Below, piece by piece: positions 26,071 through 35,162 of a stretch of DNA of 64,000 nucleotides. A model generated the notes under the pieces. That model was not told the origin of the DNA, ran no database searches, and worked only from the letters and a program-made list of their open reading frames with translations. Within the stretch, counting starts at the first letter, position 1, and each line of letters opens with the position of its first letter. The stretch is from Candidatus Pantoea gossypiicola. GTDB taxonomy: Bacteria; Pseudomonadota; Gammaproteobacteria; Enterobacterales; Enterobacteriaceae. The translations under genes were made by a program, and so were the position numbers. The stretch is taken from NCBI RefSeq assembly GCF_008632075.1, contig NZ_VWVM01000014.1, positions 62,001-126,000 of the forward strand, read 5' to 3'.

Positions 26071-27453
26071 TTACAGATCGTCCAGAATCGCCAGCGCATC
26101 GGCCAGCTTCTTCGCGCTGAAAACCTGCATCCCGGCAATCGGTTTTTTCGGTGCATTCCCCGCCGGTACAATGGCGCGTTTGAAACCATGCTTCGCCGCT
26201 TCAGAGATGCGCTCCTGACCGCTGGGCACCGGACGGATCTCACCGGCCAGCCCCACTTCGCCGAAGATCACCAGATCCTGCGGCAGCGGACGATCGCGCA
26301 AGCTCGACACCATCGACAGCATCAGCGCCAGGTCCGCACTGGTTTCGGTGACTTTAACGCCACCAACCACGTTGACGAACACATCCTGGTCCGCCATCTG
26401 CAATCCGCCGTGGCGGTGTAAAACGGCGAGCAGAATCGCCAGACGGTTCTGTTCCAGACCCACTGCCACGCGACGAGGATTGCCCATCATTGAGTGATCG
26501 ACCAGCGCCTGAATCTCTACCAGCAGCGGACGCGTTCCCTCCCACAGCACCATAATCGAACTGCCCGAGGTAACCTCTTCGCCACGCGACAGGAAGATAG
26601 CGGACGGGTTGCTGACTTCACGCATGCCCTGCTCGGTCATGGCAAACACACCCAGCTCATTCACTGCGCCGAAGCGGTTTTTATGGCTGCGCAGCGTGCG
26701 AAAGCGGGAATCGGCATCGCCATCCAGCAGCACTGAGCAGTCAATACAGTGCTCCAGCACCTTCGGTCCGGCCAGCGAGCCATCTTTGGTGACGTGGCCG
26801 ACCATGATGATCGCCACGCCGCGCGTTTTGGCGAAACGCGTCAGGTAAGCGGCGGTTTCACGCACCTGAGCCACGCTGCCCGGTGATGACTGGATCTCCG
26901 CCATGTGCATGACCTGGATCGAGTCGATCACCATCAGTTGCGGCTGCTCCTGTTCGGCGATCAGGCAGATCTGCTCAATGCTGGTTTCCGACAGCATATT
27001 CACATTTTCGGTGGGTAATCCCAGACGATGGGCGCGCATTGCTACCTGTTGCAGTGACTCTTCTCCGGTGACGTAAAGGGTTTTCATCCCTTCTGACAAG
27101 CGGCACATCACCTGCAGCAGCAGCGTGGATTTGCCCGCGCCCGGACTGCCGCCAATCAGAATGGCACTGCCCGGCACGACGCCGCCGCCCAGTACCCGGT
27201 CAAACTCTTTAAAGCTGGTCGAGAAACGCGGTAACGCCTCCAGGCTGATTTCAGAGAGCTTCTGCACCCGGCTGGTGCCAGCGCTGCCGGCATAACCACT
27301 CAGGCGCTCGTTACGTGCAGCGGCGGGCGAGGCGGCGATGCGCACCTCGGTGATGGTGTTCCAGGCATGACAGGCGCTGCATTGCCCCTGCCAGCGTGGG
27401 TAATCTGCGCCACATTCATTACAGACAAATGCGCGTTTTGCCGCTTTGGCCAA
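26071..27453 (-). CDS. radA: DNA repair protein RadA
   Basis: RadA is a RecA-like helicase that drives branch migration in recombinational repair. The 460-residue protein has the N-terminal four-cysteine zinc finger (CNECGADYPRWQGQCSAC), Walker A GGSPGAGKST, the RadA-specific KNRFG motif (HKNRFGAVNELG) and a C-terminal Lon-protease-like domain (VNVVGGVKVTETSADLALML). Length equals E. coli RadA. It lies 13 bp after serB in the same operon. Confidence 0.97.
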   Translation of the reverse strand: MAKAAKRAFVCNECGADYPRWQGQCSACHAWNTITEVRIAASPAAARNERLSGYAGSAGTSRVQKLSEISLEALPRFSTSFKEFDRVLGGGVVPGSAILIGGSPGAGKSTLLLQVMCRLSEGMKTLYVTGEESLQQVAMRAHRLGLPTENVNMLSETSIEQICLIAEQEQPQLMVIDSIQVMHMAEIQSSPGSVAQVRETAAYLTRFAKTRGVAIIMVGHVTKDGSLAGPKVLEHCIDCSVLLDGDADSRFRTLRSHKNRFGAVNELGVFAMTEQGMREVSNPSAIFLSRGEEVTSGSSIMVLWEGTRPLLVEIQALVDHSMMGNPRRVAVGLEQNRLAILLAVLHRHGGLQMADQDVFVNVVGGVKVTETSADLALMLSMVSSLRDRPLPQDLVIFGEVGLAGEIRPVPSGQERISEAAKHGFKRAIVPAGNAPKKPIAGMQVFSAKKLADALAILDDL

Positions 27454-27466
27454 ATCAATACCTCTG

Positions 27467-28444
27467 TTAACGCTCTTCGTGGATCAGGCTGCCGCTGAGG
27501 ATGCAGAACACACCCATTAAATCGGCATGACGAATGGTGACCGCAGTCTGCTCATTCACTTTAGGTTTAGCATGGAACGCAATGCCCAGCGCTGAGGCTT
27601 TGATCATCAGCAGGTCATTGGCCCCGTCGCCGATTGCCACCGTCTGTTCCGGCGCGATGTCAAAACGCTGCGCCAGCTTCTTCAGGGTATCGGCTTTGTA
27701 TTGTGCGTCGACAATCGGACCCAGCACGTTGCCGGTCAGTTTGCCGTCGCGAATTTCGAGTTCATTGGCCACCACCGCCGACAGATGCAGCCTGTCGCGC
27801 AGGTATTCGGCGTAGTAGGTAAAGCCGCCGGACGCGATGGCAACCTGCCAGCCCAGTGCCTGCAATTTCTGCGTCAGCGTCGTTAAGCCGGGCATCAGCG
27901 GCAGCGCATCGCGCACCTGTTTGAGAATATTGGCGTCTGCGCCCTGCAGCGTGGCAACGCGCTGACGCAGGCTGGCGGTGAAGTCGAGTTCGCCGCGCAT
28001 TGCGCGCTCCGTCACTTCCGCTACCTGCTCGCCGCAGCCCGCCAGTTTAGCGATTTCGTCGATGCATTCGATCTGAATCGCGGTCGAGTCCATATCCATG
28101 ACCAGCAGGCCTGGCGTTTTGAGATGCGGGATTTTGCCCAGCGGCGCTACGTCCAGCCCGGCGTCGTGCGCCAGCTTGCTGGCAAATGGCGTCAGCGATC
28201 CCGCCAGGCGAATCACCTGATACTCATCGACGTTCCAGGCGCTGACGATCACCATCGCCGCACCCAGCTGGTGCTGGTAATCGGTCAGCCGTTGCTTATC
28301 CAGCCCGCGGCCATACAGCAGCCAGCCGGTACGGCCAGCGCGATAATCCAGCGGCATCACTTCATCACCGCTAAGAGAAAGGGGCAAACCCGGCCAGAGG
28401 GAGACATCGGCGGGAAGATCGCACCAGGTTAAACGATTTGGCAT
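27467..28444 (-). CDS. serB: phosphoserine phosphatase SerB
   Basis: SerB removes phosphate from O-phospho-L-serine in the last step of serine synthesis. The 325-residue protein (E. coli 322) has an N-terminal ACT-like region and a C-terminal HAD phosphatase domain with motif I VMDMDSTAIQIE (nucleophile and acid Asp pair), motif II in VAIASGGFTYYA, the Lys in QYKADTLK and motif III AIGDGANDLLMI. I set the start at the ATG complement 28442-28444, which has a GGAGCT ribosome site and gives MPNRLTW as in E. coli; the frame extends 11 codons further up. It heads the serB-radA-nadR operon and is divergent from ytjB. Confidence 0.97.
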   Translation of the reverse strand: MPNRLTWCDLPADVSLWPGLPLSLSGDEVMPLDYRAGRTGWLLYGRGLDKQRLTDYQHQLGAAMVIVSAWNVDEYQVIRLAGSLTPFASKLAHDAGLDVAPLGKIPHLKTPGLLVMDMDSTAIQIECIDEIAKLAGCGEQVAEVTERAMRGELDFTASLRQRVATLQGADANILKQVRDALPLMPGLTTLTQKLQALGWQVAIASGGFTYYAEYLRDRLHLSAVVANELEIRDGKLTGNVLGPIVDAQYKADTLKKLAQRFDIAPEQTVAIGDGANDLLMIKASALGIAFHAKPKVNEQTAVTIRHADLMGVFCILSGSLIHEER

Positions 28445-28551
28445 CAGAGCTCCTGTAGGGACAACAAAACCACGCAAGAGGCTACCTTGTCTGCGCCGCT
28501 TCTGGCAACATAATCTCCAGGCTTTCTGTTGTGATATGACCCGGATGATTA

Positions 28552-29202
28552 ATGGCTAAAACCGCACTGAAATTTCGCTTACACCGTACCGTGATCGTTC
28601 TTATCTCGATGGCGCTGCTGGTCGTGCTGATGCAGGGTGCTTCCTGGTTCAGTCTCGGCCATCAGACGGCGCGTTCTGAGCAGGTCGAGGAGCTGGCGCA
28701 TACGCTGACCAGCCAGGTGGCGTTCAGCCTTAAGCCGTTGATGGACAACAGTGAAAATAACCGGAATCAGATTGAAGCCATTCTTAATCAGATGACGGCG
28801 AACAGCCGTATTCTGGATGCATCCGTGTATGACGGAGACGGCAGCCTGGTGGCGCACAGCGGTGAAAACATCAATGTCCGCGACCGGCTGGCGCTCGATG
28901 GCAAGCGCGCGGGCAGCTATTTCAACCACCAGATTGTGCAGCCGCTGGCCGGAACCGATGGCCCGCTGGGCTTTTTGCGCGTAACGCTGGATACCCATGT
29001 GCTGGTCACCGACTCACATCAGGTCGATAACACCACCAATATTCTGCGTCTGATGATGCTGCTGGCGCTGGCCATCGGCATTATTCTCTCCCGTACTCTG
29101 CTGCGCCACCGCCGTACCCGCTGGCAGCAGTCACCGTTCCTGCTCACCGCCAGCACGCCGGTACAGGAGGATCGGGATGAAGATGACCCGAAGAAAGATT
29201 AA
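28552..29202 (+). CDS. ytjB: YtjB (Smp) inner-membrane protein
   Basis: This 216-residue protein corresponds to YtjB/Smp, a membrane protein of unknown function conserved divergent from serB. It has an N-terminal membrane anchor (VIVLISMALLVVLMQGASWF), a periplasmic segment of about 130 residues (VAFSLKPLMDNSENNRNQIEAIL) reminiscent of sensor dimerisation domains, a second span near 163-180 (ILRLMMLLALAIGIILS) and a charged cytoplasmic tail ending EDRDEDDPKKD. It ends in a strong terminator. No enzymatic motif is visible. Confidence 0.93.
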   Translation: MAKTALKFRLHRTVIVLISMALLVVLMQGASWFSLGHQTARSEQVEELAHTLTSQVAFSLKPLMDNSENNRNQIEAILNQMTANSRILDASVYDGDGSLVAHSGENINVRDRLALDGKRAGSYFNHQIVQPLAGTDGPLGFLRVTLDTHVLVTDSHQVDNTTNILRLMMLLALAIGIILSRTLLRHRRTRWQQSPFLLTASTPVQEDRDEDDPKKD

Positions 29203-29232
29203 TGTCCGGCTCTGTTGAAAGGATAAAACGAG

Positions 29233-29258
29233 AAAGGCCCGCTGTGCGGGCCTTTTTT
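29233..29258. terminator. rho-independent terminator after ytjB, usable from both sides
   Basis: AAAGGCCCGC, a TGT loop and GCGGGCC followed by six T residues form a classic intrinsic terminator; the A-run on the left gives a weaker U-run for leftward yjjG transcription. Confidence 0.92.
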
Positions 29259-29292
29259 ATGGGAACGTTGCGGATTTGCGAGACAGCTTCCC

Positions 29293-29973
29293 TTAGCCGA
29301 TCAGCAGCGCTTCCAGCTCACTCAGCGATTTGACCTGCCAGGTCGGTTTGATATGTTCCGGCAACGGCCGGGTGCCATGATCGAGCCAGCAGGTTTTCAG
29401 GCCAGCATTCATGCCGCCCAGAATGTCTGACTCTGGGGTATCCCCCACCATCAGCACCCGCTGACGATCCGGATTGCCCATCCGTTCCAGCGCATAATCA
29501 AAGATCTCTGCCGCCGGTTTTGGCACGCCGACCTGCTCAGAGATCACCAGCGCCGAAAAGTAATCACGGAAACCGGTGCGCTCAAGACGCGTCTGCTGCA
29601 GCGCGGTAAAGCCGTTGGTAATGATCCCCATCTTTACCTTGCCATGCAGTTGATTCATCAGGCTAACCGCACCTGGCAGCGGCGTGCAGATCTCCCCCAT
29701 TGCGGAGAGAAAGCCGCTGTTAAGGATCTCTGGCGCCACGCTGAGCTTTTCACTCCAGTGGTTAAAACGCTGAGTCTGCAACTGTAACGCTGAGATAGTG
29801 CCGTTCTGATAATCGACCCACAGCGGTTTGTTGATCGCCTGATAATCGCTGTAATCCTGGTCGGTGAACTGCACGTCATATCCGGCGAACAGGCGCTGCA
29901 AACCGGCATAGGCGTCGAAATGAAAAAGGGTATCGTCCGCATCAAACAGGATGCAATCCCAGTTATCGATCAT
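29293..29973 (-). CDS. yjjG: pyrimidine 5'-nucleotidase YjjG (HAD family)
   Basis: YjjG is a cytoplasmic HAD-like house-cleaning nucleotidase acting on dUMP, dTMP and non-canonical pyrimidine nucleotides. The 226-residue protein (E. coli 225) has motif [15 protein letters not shown], motif II in [16 protein letters not shown], the conserved Lys in [10 protein letters not shown] and motif [18 protein letters not shown]. It is the last gene of the holD-rimI-yjjG unit, 18 bp after rimI. In E. coli prfC follows here; in this window ytjB does, so the intervening E. coli segment is missing. Confidence 0.96.
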   Translation of the reverse strand: MIDNWDCILFDADDTLFHFDAYAGLQRLFAGYDVQFTDQDYSDYQAINKPLWVDYQNGTISALQLQTQRFNHWSEKLSVAPEILNSGFLSAMGEICTPLPGAVSLMNQLHGKVKMGIITNGFTALQQTRLERTGFRDYFSALVISEQVGVPKPAAEIFDYALERMGNPDRQRVLMVGDTPESDILGGMNAGLKTCWLDHGTRPLPEHIKPTWQVKSLSELEALLIG

Positions 29974-29991
29974 TAAAGCTCCTTAACACCA

Positions 29992-30432
29992 CTACGGCGT
30001 CAGGGCCATGAGAAGGGCATCTTCACGGCCGCTGGCGGTGGGATAATAGTTGGGACGACGACTGACCTGATTGAATCCAAGCTGCTCATAGAGCGCAATG
30101 GCGGGCAGGTTCGAGGCCCGCACTTCCAGCCACAGCGTCAGCACGTCGCGTTTGATCAGTTCATCGATCAGATGCTGCAGCAACTGGCGACCCAACCCCC
30201 GGCGCTGAAAGGCGGGATCGACCGCGATGTTAAACAGCGAGGCTTCGTCCAGCACCACCTGAGTAATGGCAAAAGCGGCCATTTTGCCGTCGACATCGAG
30301 ACGTAAATTGATAAAGCGCTCGCCCTGATTGCTGGCAAACGTCTTTTCACTCCAGGGAAACGCGTGACTACGACACTCAATGGCGTAGGCCTGCGCCAGA
30401 TCGTCAGGGGTGAGTAAAGAGATGGCTGTCAT
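29992..30432 (-). CDS. rimI: ribosomal protein S18 alanine N-acetyltransferase RimI
   Basis: RimI acetylates the N-terminal alanine of ribosomal protein S18. The 146-residue protein is a single GNAT domain with the acetyl-CoA pyrophosphate loop in VDPAFQRRGLGRQLLQHL, the substrate segment FPWSEKTFASN and the C-terminal YEQLGFNQVSRRPNYYP. Length is close to E. coli RimI (148). It overlaps the holD 3' end by 29 bp, as in other Enterobacterales. Confidence 0.96.
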   Translation of the reverse strand: MTAISLLTPDDLAQAYAIECRSHAFPWSEKTFASNQGERFINLRLDVDGKMAAFAITQVVLDEASLFNIAVDPAFQRRGLGRQLLQHLIDELIKRDVLTLWLEVRASNLPAIALYEQLGFNQVSRRPNYYPTASGREDALLMALTP

Positions 30433-30814
30433 GGTTACACATCTGTTGCCAGAGCGCGCGTCTGGCGACGCCGCTACTGATCAGTTCATTGAAAGAGGCG
30501 CTGGTTAAAGTCACGCCATTAAAAGTCTGTTCGCTCTCCACCCCGAGTAACCAGCCCGCGCAGTTCAGCGTCTCTGGCAGCATTTGCAGCTGATCCGGCG
30601 TCACGGTCATTACCTGTGCGGGTTGCAGTTTGAGAGCATGCAGCACGTCGCGCATCAGCGGTTCATGCAGACCGGGCGGTGCGTCAGCGACAATAATTAA
30701 CTGCGTATCCGGTGCCAGCGTGACGGCAATTTCGCCCTGAAGCACGCGCGGGCGGCGCAGCTGGTACTGTGTAATTCCCATTTGCTGTAAAAGCCAGTCG
30801 CGCCTGGACGTCAT
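30404..30814 (-). CDS. holD: DNA polymerase III psi subunit HolD
   Basis: HolD (psi) links the clamp loader, through chi, to SSB at the replication fork. The 136-residue protein (E. coli 137) starts [17 protein letters not shown], the conserved N-terminal chi- and clamp-loader-contacting segment including [13 protein letters not shown] set the start at the ATG complement 30812-30814 because this matches the family N-terminus. It heads the holD-rimI-yjjG operon and is divergent from rsmC, as in E. coli. Confidence 0.94.
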   Translation of the reverse strand: MTSRRDWLLQQMGITQYQLRRPRVLQGEIAVTLAPDTQLIIVADAPPGLHEPLMRDVLHALKLQPAQVMTVTPDQLQMLPETLNCAGWLLGVESEQTFNGVTLTSASFNELISSGVARRALWQQMCNHDSHLFTHP

Positions 30815-30920
30815 GGTGTTACCTGTTCTGCTGCCTGAATGCGACGCTATGCTAGCAAACCCATCGAACATGCGCCAACAAACCACTATAATCCCCGCTC
30901 AGATCTTACAGGAGCCCTAC

Positions 30921-31952
30921 ATGTCTGCTTTAACCCCGGCCAGCGAAGTCATTCTGCGCCACAGTGATGAATTTACCGCCCGCCATGTTTTATTTGCTGG
31001 CGATCTGCAGGATGACCTGCCCGCTCAGCTGGAAACCGCTTCGTCGCGCGTTCACACCCAGCAATATCATCACTGGCAAAACCTGAGCCGCCGTATGGGC
31101 GAGCAGGCGCGTTACGGCATGGTTGCGCAGGCAGAAGATGTGCAGGGCTGCGATACCCTGGTCTACTTCTGGACCAAGAATAAGCCGGAAGTGCAGTTCC
31201 AGCTACAGAACCTGCTCTCTATGCTGCCGGTCGGCTGTGACGTGTTCGTGGTCGGTGAAAACCGCAGCGGCGTGCGCAGTGCCGAAGGCATGGTGGAGTC
31301 GTGGGTGAAACTGGAGAAAATCGACAGCGCGCGTCGCTGTGGTCTCTACCATGGTCGCCTGGACAAACAGCCTGAGTTTGATGCCAGCAGCTTTGGTCAT
31401 CAGTATCAGCTGGATGGTCTGACAATCCATACCCTGCCTGGCGTTTTCAGCCGTGACGGCCTGGACAGCGGCAGTGCCCTGCTGCTCTCGACCTTTACTG
31501 CGCATACCAAAGGTAAAGTGCTGGATATGGGCTGTGGCGCAGGCGTGATTGCCGCCTCTCTGCCGGCCCGTTCGCCTAAAGTGCGTTTGTGGCTGTGTGA
31601 CGTGCACGCGGCTGCCATCGAAGCGAGTAAATTGACGCTGGCCGCCAATGGCATCGAAGGCGAAGTCTTCGCCAGCAACGTCTTCTCTGACGTAACGGGT
31701 CGTTTCGACATGATTATCTCGAACCCGCCGTTCCATGAAGGTACCCAGACCAGCCTCGATGCTGCCCAGGCGCTGATCCGTGGCGCAGTGAAACACCTGA
31801 ACACCGGTGGCGAACTGCGTATCGTCGCAAACACCTTCCTGCCCTACCCACAGGTGCTGGATGAAGCCTTTGGCAGCCACGAAGTTATCGCGCAGACCGG
31901 CCGTTTCAAAGTTTATCGTGCCGTCTACGGTCGCGGAGCCAAAACCCGCTAA
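30921..31952 (+). CDS. rsmC: 16S rRNA m2G1207 methyltransferase RsmC
   Basis: RsmC methylates N2 of G1207 in 16S rRNA of the 30S subunit. The 343-residue protein (E. coli 343) has a degenerate N-terminal methyltransferase-like domain (about 1-160) and a functional C-terminal one with the AdoMet loop [13 protein letters not shown] and the guanine-N2 catalytic motif ISNPPFHEG. The ATG at 30921 follows ACAGGAG and gives the family N-terminus; the open frame extends upstream into holD. Confidence 0.97.
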   Translation: MSALTPASEVILRHSDEFTARHVLFAGDLQDDLPAQLETASSRVHTQQYHHWQNLSRRMGEQARYGMVAQAEDVQGCDTLVYFWTKNKPEVQFQLQNLLSMLPVGCDVFVVGENRSGVRSAEGMVESWVKLEKIDSARRCGLYHGRLDKQPEFDASSFGHQYQLDGLTIHTLPGVFSRDGLDSGSALLLSTFTAHTKGKVLDMGCGAGVIAASLPARSPKVRLWLCDVHAAAIEASKLTLAANGIEGEVFASNVFSDVTGRFDMIISNPPFHEGTQTSLDAAQALIRGAVKHLNTGGELRIVANTFLPYPQVLDEAFGSHEVIAQTGRFKVYRAVYGRGAKTR

Positions 31953-31980
31953 GCGCTTTTCCCGCCGTCAACCGCGTTGC

Positions 31981-32022
31981 CGGGCTGAAAACGTTGCTTT
32001 TTACAGCGATCGTTTCAGCCCG
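31981..32022. repeat. inverted repeat after rsmC
   Basis: CGGGCTGAAAACG at 31981 and CGTTTCAGCCCG at 32011 can pair (one bulge) with an 18-base loop. No U-run follows, so I would not call it an intrinsic terminator; it lies just before the tRNA promoter. Confidence 0.45.
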
Positions 32023-32034
32023 ACGAAATAGTTG

Positions 32035-32062
32035 TTGACGCAAAGAGTAAAATCTCTAGAAT
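32035..32062 (+). promoter_or_regulatory. sigma-70 promoter of the tRNA-Leu operon
   Basis: TTGACG (-35) and TAGAAT (-10) are separated by 16 bp and followed by a GC-rich discriminator GCGCCTCCG, the arrangement seen in stringently controlled stable-RNA promoters. The first tRNA begins about 40 bases downstream. Confidence 0.85.
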
Positions 32063-32103
32063 GCGCCTCCGTGGTTGTAACATTCTCAGGGTGTTACGGG
32101 TAT

Positions 32104-32190
32104 GCGAAGGTGGCGGAATTGGTAGACGCGCTAGCTTCAGGTGTTAGTGTCCTAACGGACGTGAGGGTTCAAGTCCCTCTCTTCGCACCA
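32104..32190 (+). tRNA. tRNA-Leu(CAG), copy 1
   Basis: An 87-nt class II tRNA with encoded CCA, matching E. coli leuP/Q/V. Anticodon CAG is at nucleotides 35-37 (GCTTCAGGT), the long variable arm is GTCC-TAAC-GGAC, and the T-loop reads GGTTCAAGTCC. This copy has C at the end of the first variable-arm strand, giving four Watson-Crick pairs; copies 2 and 3 have T there. Confidence 0.98.
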
Positions 32191-32220
32191 AAATCACATG
32201 TTTCATATCGCGAGCACTGC

Positions 32221-32307
32221 GCGAAGGTGGCGGAATTGGTAGACGCGCTAGCTTCAGGTGTTAGTGTCTTAACGGACGTGAGGGTTCAAGTCCCTCTCTT
32301 CGCACCA
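32221..32307 (+). tRNA. tRNA-Leu(CAG), copy 2
   Basis: Identical in length and nearly in sequence to copy 1; the variable arm is GTCT-TAAC-GGAC, ending in a G-U pair. It is separated from copy 1 by a 30-nt spacer, so all three are cut from one precursor. Confidence 0.98.
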
Positions 32308-32335
32308 TTGCGGTGATATGAACGGACAACTCGAT

Positions 32336-32422
32336 GCGAAGGTGGCGGAATTGGTAGACGCGCTAGCTTCAGGTGTTAGTGTCTTAACGGACGTGAGGGT
32401 TCAAGTCCCTCTCTTCGCACCA
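32336..32422 (+). tRNA. tRNA-Leu(CAG), copy 3
   Basis: Identical to copy 2, including the G-U pair in the variable arm, after a 28-nt spacer. Three tandem copies suit the heavy use of CTG leucine codons in this genome. No integrase or attachment-site repeat follows the cluster. Confidence 0.98.
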
Positions 32423-32569
32423 ACGTTGTCATCCTCTGTTTTTTCCTGCAATGCCTTTCTGCTTCCCTTGCAGTATCGTTTTATCCCCTGCTCACTTTAG
32501 TTTTTCAGCCCGGTTTCGCTCATCCAGTCGCTTGACGCTGTACCACGATTTTCAGCCGCTCCGCCCTGA

Positions 32570-32854
32570 TTAAATCAGATGAAAATTCACAGAGATAGCC
32601 GCCAGTCCGCCTGCTAACGCCAGACAGGATGGCAGTAGCAGATAGTGACGCAGACGCGGGCTGAACAGCATTACGACCGTCAGCAGCAGGGCAACCGTCA
32701 TCACCATCCGCCACTGACTGAAGCTCGGTTCCCATAAGGCGAACAGCGGCAGTGCGATGCAGGGCAGCAATACGCCCCACGCGCTATCCAGTTTTTTACC
32801 CAGTGCCCAGCTGACTCCCCACAGGCTGCAGGCCGCAATAATTGCTATCCCCAT
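32570..32854 (-). CDS. DUF1435-type small inner-membrane protein
   Basis: A 94-residue, very hydrophobic protein with three predicted spans (GIAIIAACSLWGVSWALG, AWGVLLPCIALPLFALW, VMTVALLLTVVMLF) and a fourth short one near the C-terminus. Size and position next to a diguanylate cyclase and fhuF match the DUF1435 family known from Salmonella (STM4552 region), a family without assigned function. TGAGG lies about ten bases before the ATG. I recognise it mainly from topology and neighbours, so the family name is moderately certain. Confidence 0.68.
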   Translation of the reverse strand: MGIAIIAACSLWGVSWALGKKLDSAWGVLLPCIALPLFALWEPSFSQWRMVMTVALLLTVVMLFSPRLRHYLLLPSCLALAGGLAAISVNFHLI

Positions 32855-33085
32855 GACGCAAACCTCAAATGATAAGCATTCCCATTATCATATGACAGTT
32901 TTAACAGCCTTGCAGCCTGTTTTTCTCACGTCCGGCAACGAAGATGACAGACTAGTTGGAAAATGCTAGATTGCGGCCGATAACACTTTTAATAACAGCA
33001 ACAGCAATAATTTGCTCACTCTCTGGCAGAATCTTTCTTTGCCGGCTTGCGCTTTGGTATTTCAGGGCCGTCACGAGTATTTATA

Positions 33086-34183
33086 ATGAAATTACAATCA
33101 TATGAAGAACTGAAACAGAGTAAATACCGGCTTTCAGTGATGCTTTTTCTCTTTTTAAATATCGCCGTTTCACTATTTTATCTGCTGCCCGTAATGAGCA
33201 ATGAGACCAATGACGCGACTCTGCCGGTAATTTGTGTCGCGGCTTTTAGCGGCATCATGTTAATTACCTATTTAATATGGCCCAGACTAAAACTTCCCCT
33301 GTTAAATCCTGTGGCACTTCTGCTGGGCATGCTCTGGGCCTGGCACATTAATTATCGCTTTCATCAGGTGTTCTATTTTGATGGTGGCTTTCTTATTATC
33401 AGTTTGATCAGTGTGTTATTTATCAGTGCCATCGCCCTGAGCGATTATCTGGGTGCATTTTGTCTGCACGTCGCGCCGCCGGTGTTCACCGTATTACTGC
33501 TCGACGATGGACAGCATCTGCCGCTGATCCTGCTGACCATCACCCTGCCCCTGATCGGTTTCTCCCTGCAGCATCTGATGCGCCGCCGTGCCGACAACTT
33601 TACCCTGCGCCTGATGCATCAGCTCTATGAAGAGAAAGAGACATTCAGCGATCTCAGCATGCTCGATCCGCTGACCGGACTCTACAACCGCCGCGGCCTG
33701 AAGAACCGGCTCGATAATATTCTGGAAAACCATGCCGGCAGCCACTACGTGCTGCTGCTCGATATCGATCACTTCAAGGCTTACAACGATAACTATGGAC
33801 ATGCGATGGGCGATCAGGCGCTGGCGCGGGTCTCTGTCGCGATTCGTGATGCAGTGCGTTCGCGCGATGTCGTCACCCGCTACGGCGGCGAAGAGTTTCT
33901 GGTTCTGATGACCAATGTGAACAGTTCCATCGCCATGAAGCTGGCAGAGCGAATCCGCCAGTATGTGCTGGATTTAGAAATCCCTCACCTTTTCAATGAG
34001 ACCGTTTCAACCCACGTTACCATCAGTGCGGGTATCGCACCCATTTATGATAATGAGTTCGATCTGGCGGTCGCCAATGCGGACAGCGCGTTATATGTGG
34101 CTAAAAATCAGGGTCGCAATACCATTCTTGCCTGGGATGATTTGCCCCGACAGCAGCCTCAGACTTCCAGCGAACATGCCTGA
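33086..34183 (+). CDS. membrane-anchored diguanylate cyclase (GGDEF domain)
   Basis: This protein makes cyclic di-GMP from two GTP. The 365-residue product has five or six N-terminal membrane spans (about 18-165) and a GGDEF domain at about 190-355. The active-site loop is GGEEF (267-271) in RYGGEEFLVL, a catalytically competent variant, and the allosteric I-site RxxD is intact (Arg258-Asp261, five residues before), so product inhibition is expected. I chose ATG 33086; the frame extends to a TTG at 33047. It resembles STM4551 of Salmonella, which is also near fhuF. The signal sensed by the membrane part is unknown. Confidence 0.92.
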   Translation: MKLQSYEELKQSKYRLSVMLFLFLNIAVSLFYLLPVMSNETNDATLPVICVAAFSGIMLITYLIWPRLKLPLLNPVALLLGMLWAWHINYRFHQVFYFDGGFLIISLISVLFISAIALSDYLGAFCLHVAPPVFTVLLLDDGQHLPLILLTITLPLIGFSLQHLMRRRADNFTLRLMHQLYEEKETFSDLSMLDPLTGLYNRRGLKNRLDNILENHAGSHYVLLLDIDHFKAYNDNYGHAMGDQALARVSVAIRDAVRSRDVVTRYGGEEFLVLMTNVNSSIAMKLAERIRQYVLDLEIPHLFNETVSTHVTISAGIAPIYDNEFDLAVANADSALYVAKNQGRNTILAWDDLPRQQPQTSSEHA

Positions 34184-34319
34184 GTAAACATAACGCGGTC
34201 GTTACTGACCGGAACAGTGGCGAGCGATGTGCTGCTCTGTCCGGCCTGATGACCGCTCTCAATCCCCGCCGTTTTCCCGCCAGCAGCGACGATTTTTTAC
34301 ACGACTTGTAGAGTTAATC

Positions 34320-34338
34320 AATAACGATTATCATTTGC
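34320..34338 (+). promoter_or_regulatory. Fur box upstream of fhuF
   Basis: AATAACGATTATCATTTGC matches the 19-bp Fur consensus GATAATGATAATCATTATC at 14 positions, including the central GAT-ATCAT core. It lies 29 bp before the fhuF ATG, in promoter position, so iron-replete repression of fhuF is likely. Confidence 0.8.
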
Positions 34339-34367
34339 TTTCTTATCTACACTTTCTGCGAGTCGTC

Positions 34368-35162
34368 ATGGCAACTGCTTCAGCTCAGGAACAGCGTTTT
34401 CGCGCTCAGTCGATGATCTTCCGGCAGAATGACCGCCCGCTGGCGGAAAGTCTGCATGAGCGGCTGCAGCAACAGCGCAGTTATTTGCTTGAATCGACGA
34501 AATTCAGCCAGTCAGCTCCGCGCGACACGCTGCTGCTTGCCGCCTGGTCGGAATCAGAGACCTTTGCCCCGCTCATCCAGCGCTATAGTGATTATCTTTA
34601 TCGCGATCATCCTGATGCCGTTCGTGAAGCGAAACCGGTGCTGTCACTCTGGGCACAGTGGTATTTTGGCCTGCTGCTGCCACCGCTCATCATGGCGTTG
34701 TTGCAGGAGTCACGTGCGCTGGACTGCTCGCCTGAGCATATTCGCGTCGGGTTTCATGAGAATGGCCATCCGGCCACATTCTGGATCGATGTGCAGGAAG
34801 ATGAAGAAGCGCGCTATCTTAATTCCCTGCAGCGCATTGATCGGCTGATTCAGCAGCATCTGATCCCGGTGGTCAATGGGATTACACAGCATGGTGATAT
34901 CAACGCCCGACTCATCTGGAACAACATGGGCTACTCATTCCAGTGGTTCCTGGGTGAGCTGAAAAGCCAGATCGATGAGTCGCTAATCCTGCAACTGGAG
35001 CAGGCGTTGTTCTTCAACCAGCGGCTGCTGGATGGCAGCGAAAACCCCCTTTACCGCACCATGATCCCGCGTAACGGCGAACTGGTCCGTCGCAGCTGTT
35101 GCCAGCGTTATCGCATCCCTGATGTCGAACAATGCGGCAACTGCACCCTGAACGGCAGCTAA
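34368..35162 (+). CDS. fhuF: ferric iron reductase FhuF
   Basis: FhuF is a cytoplasmic [2Fe-2S] protein that reduces iron in hydroxamate-type siderophores such as ferrioxamine after import. The 264-residue protein ends in the diagnostic cluster-binding motif CC-x10-C-x2-C (SCCQRYRIPDVEQCGNCTL). I placed the start at ATG 34368, downstream of the Fur box; the frame is open 47 codons further up, but those would be read from within the regulatory region. The E. coli gene is in the same neighbourhood and is Fur-regulated. Confidence 0.94.
   Translation: MATASAQEQRFRAQSMIFRQNDRPLAESLHERLQQQRSYLLESTKFSQSAPRDTLLLAAWSESETFAPLIQRYSDYLYRDHPDAVREAKPVLSLWAQWYFGLLLPPLIMALLQESRALDCSPEHIRVGFHENGHPATFWIDVQEDEEARYLNSLQRIDRLIQQHLIPVVNGITQHGDINARLIWNNMGYSFQWFLGELKSQIDESLILQLEQALFFNQRLLDGSENPLYRTMIPRNGELVRRSCCQRYRIPDVEQCGNCTLNGS

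Noticed and set aside
32104..32422. tRNA-Leu cluster as an integration site for a genomic island
   Set aside because: No integrase, no partial tRNA repeat downstream; following genes are the ordinary enterobacterial neighbours.
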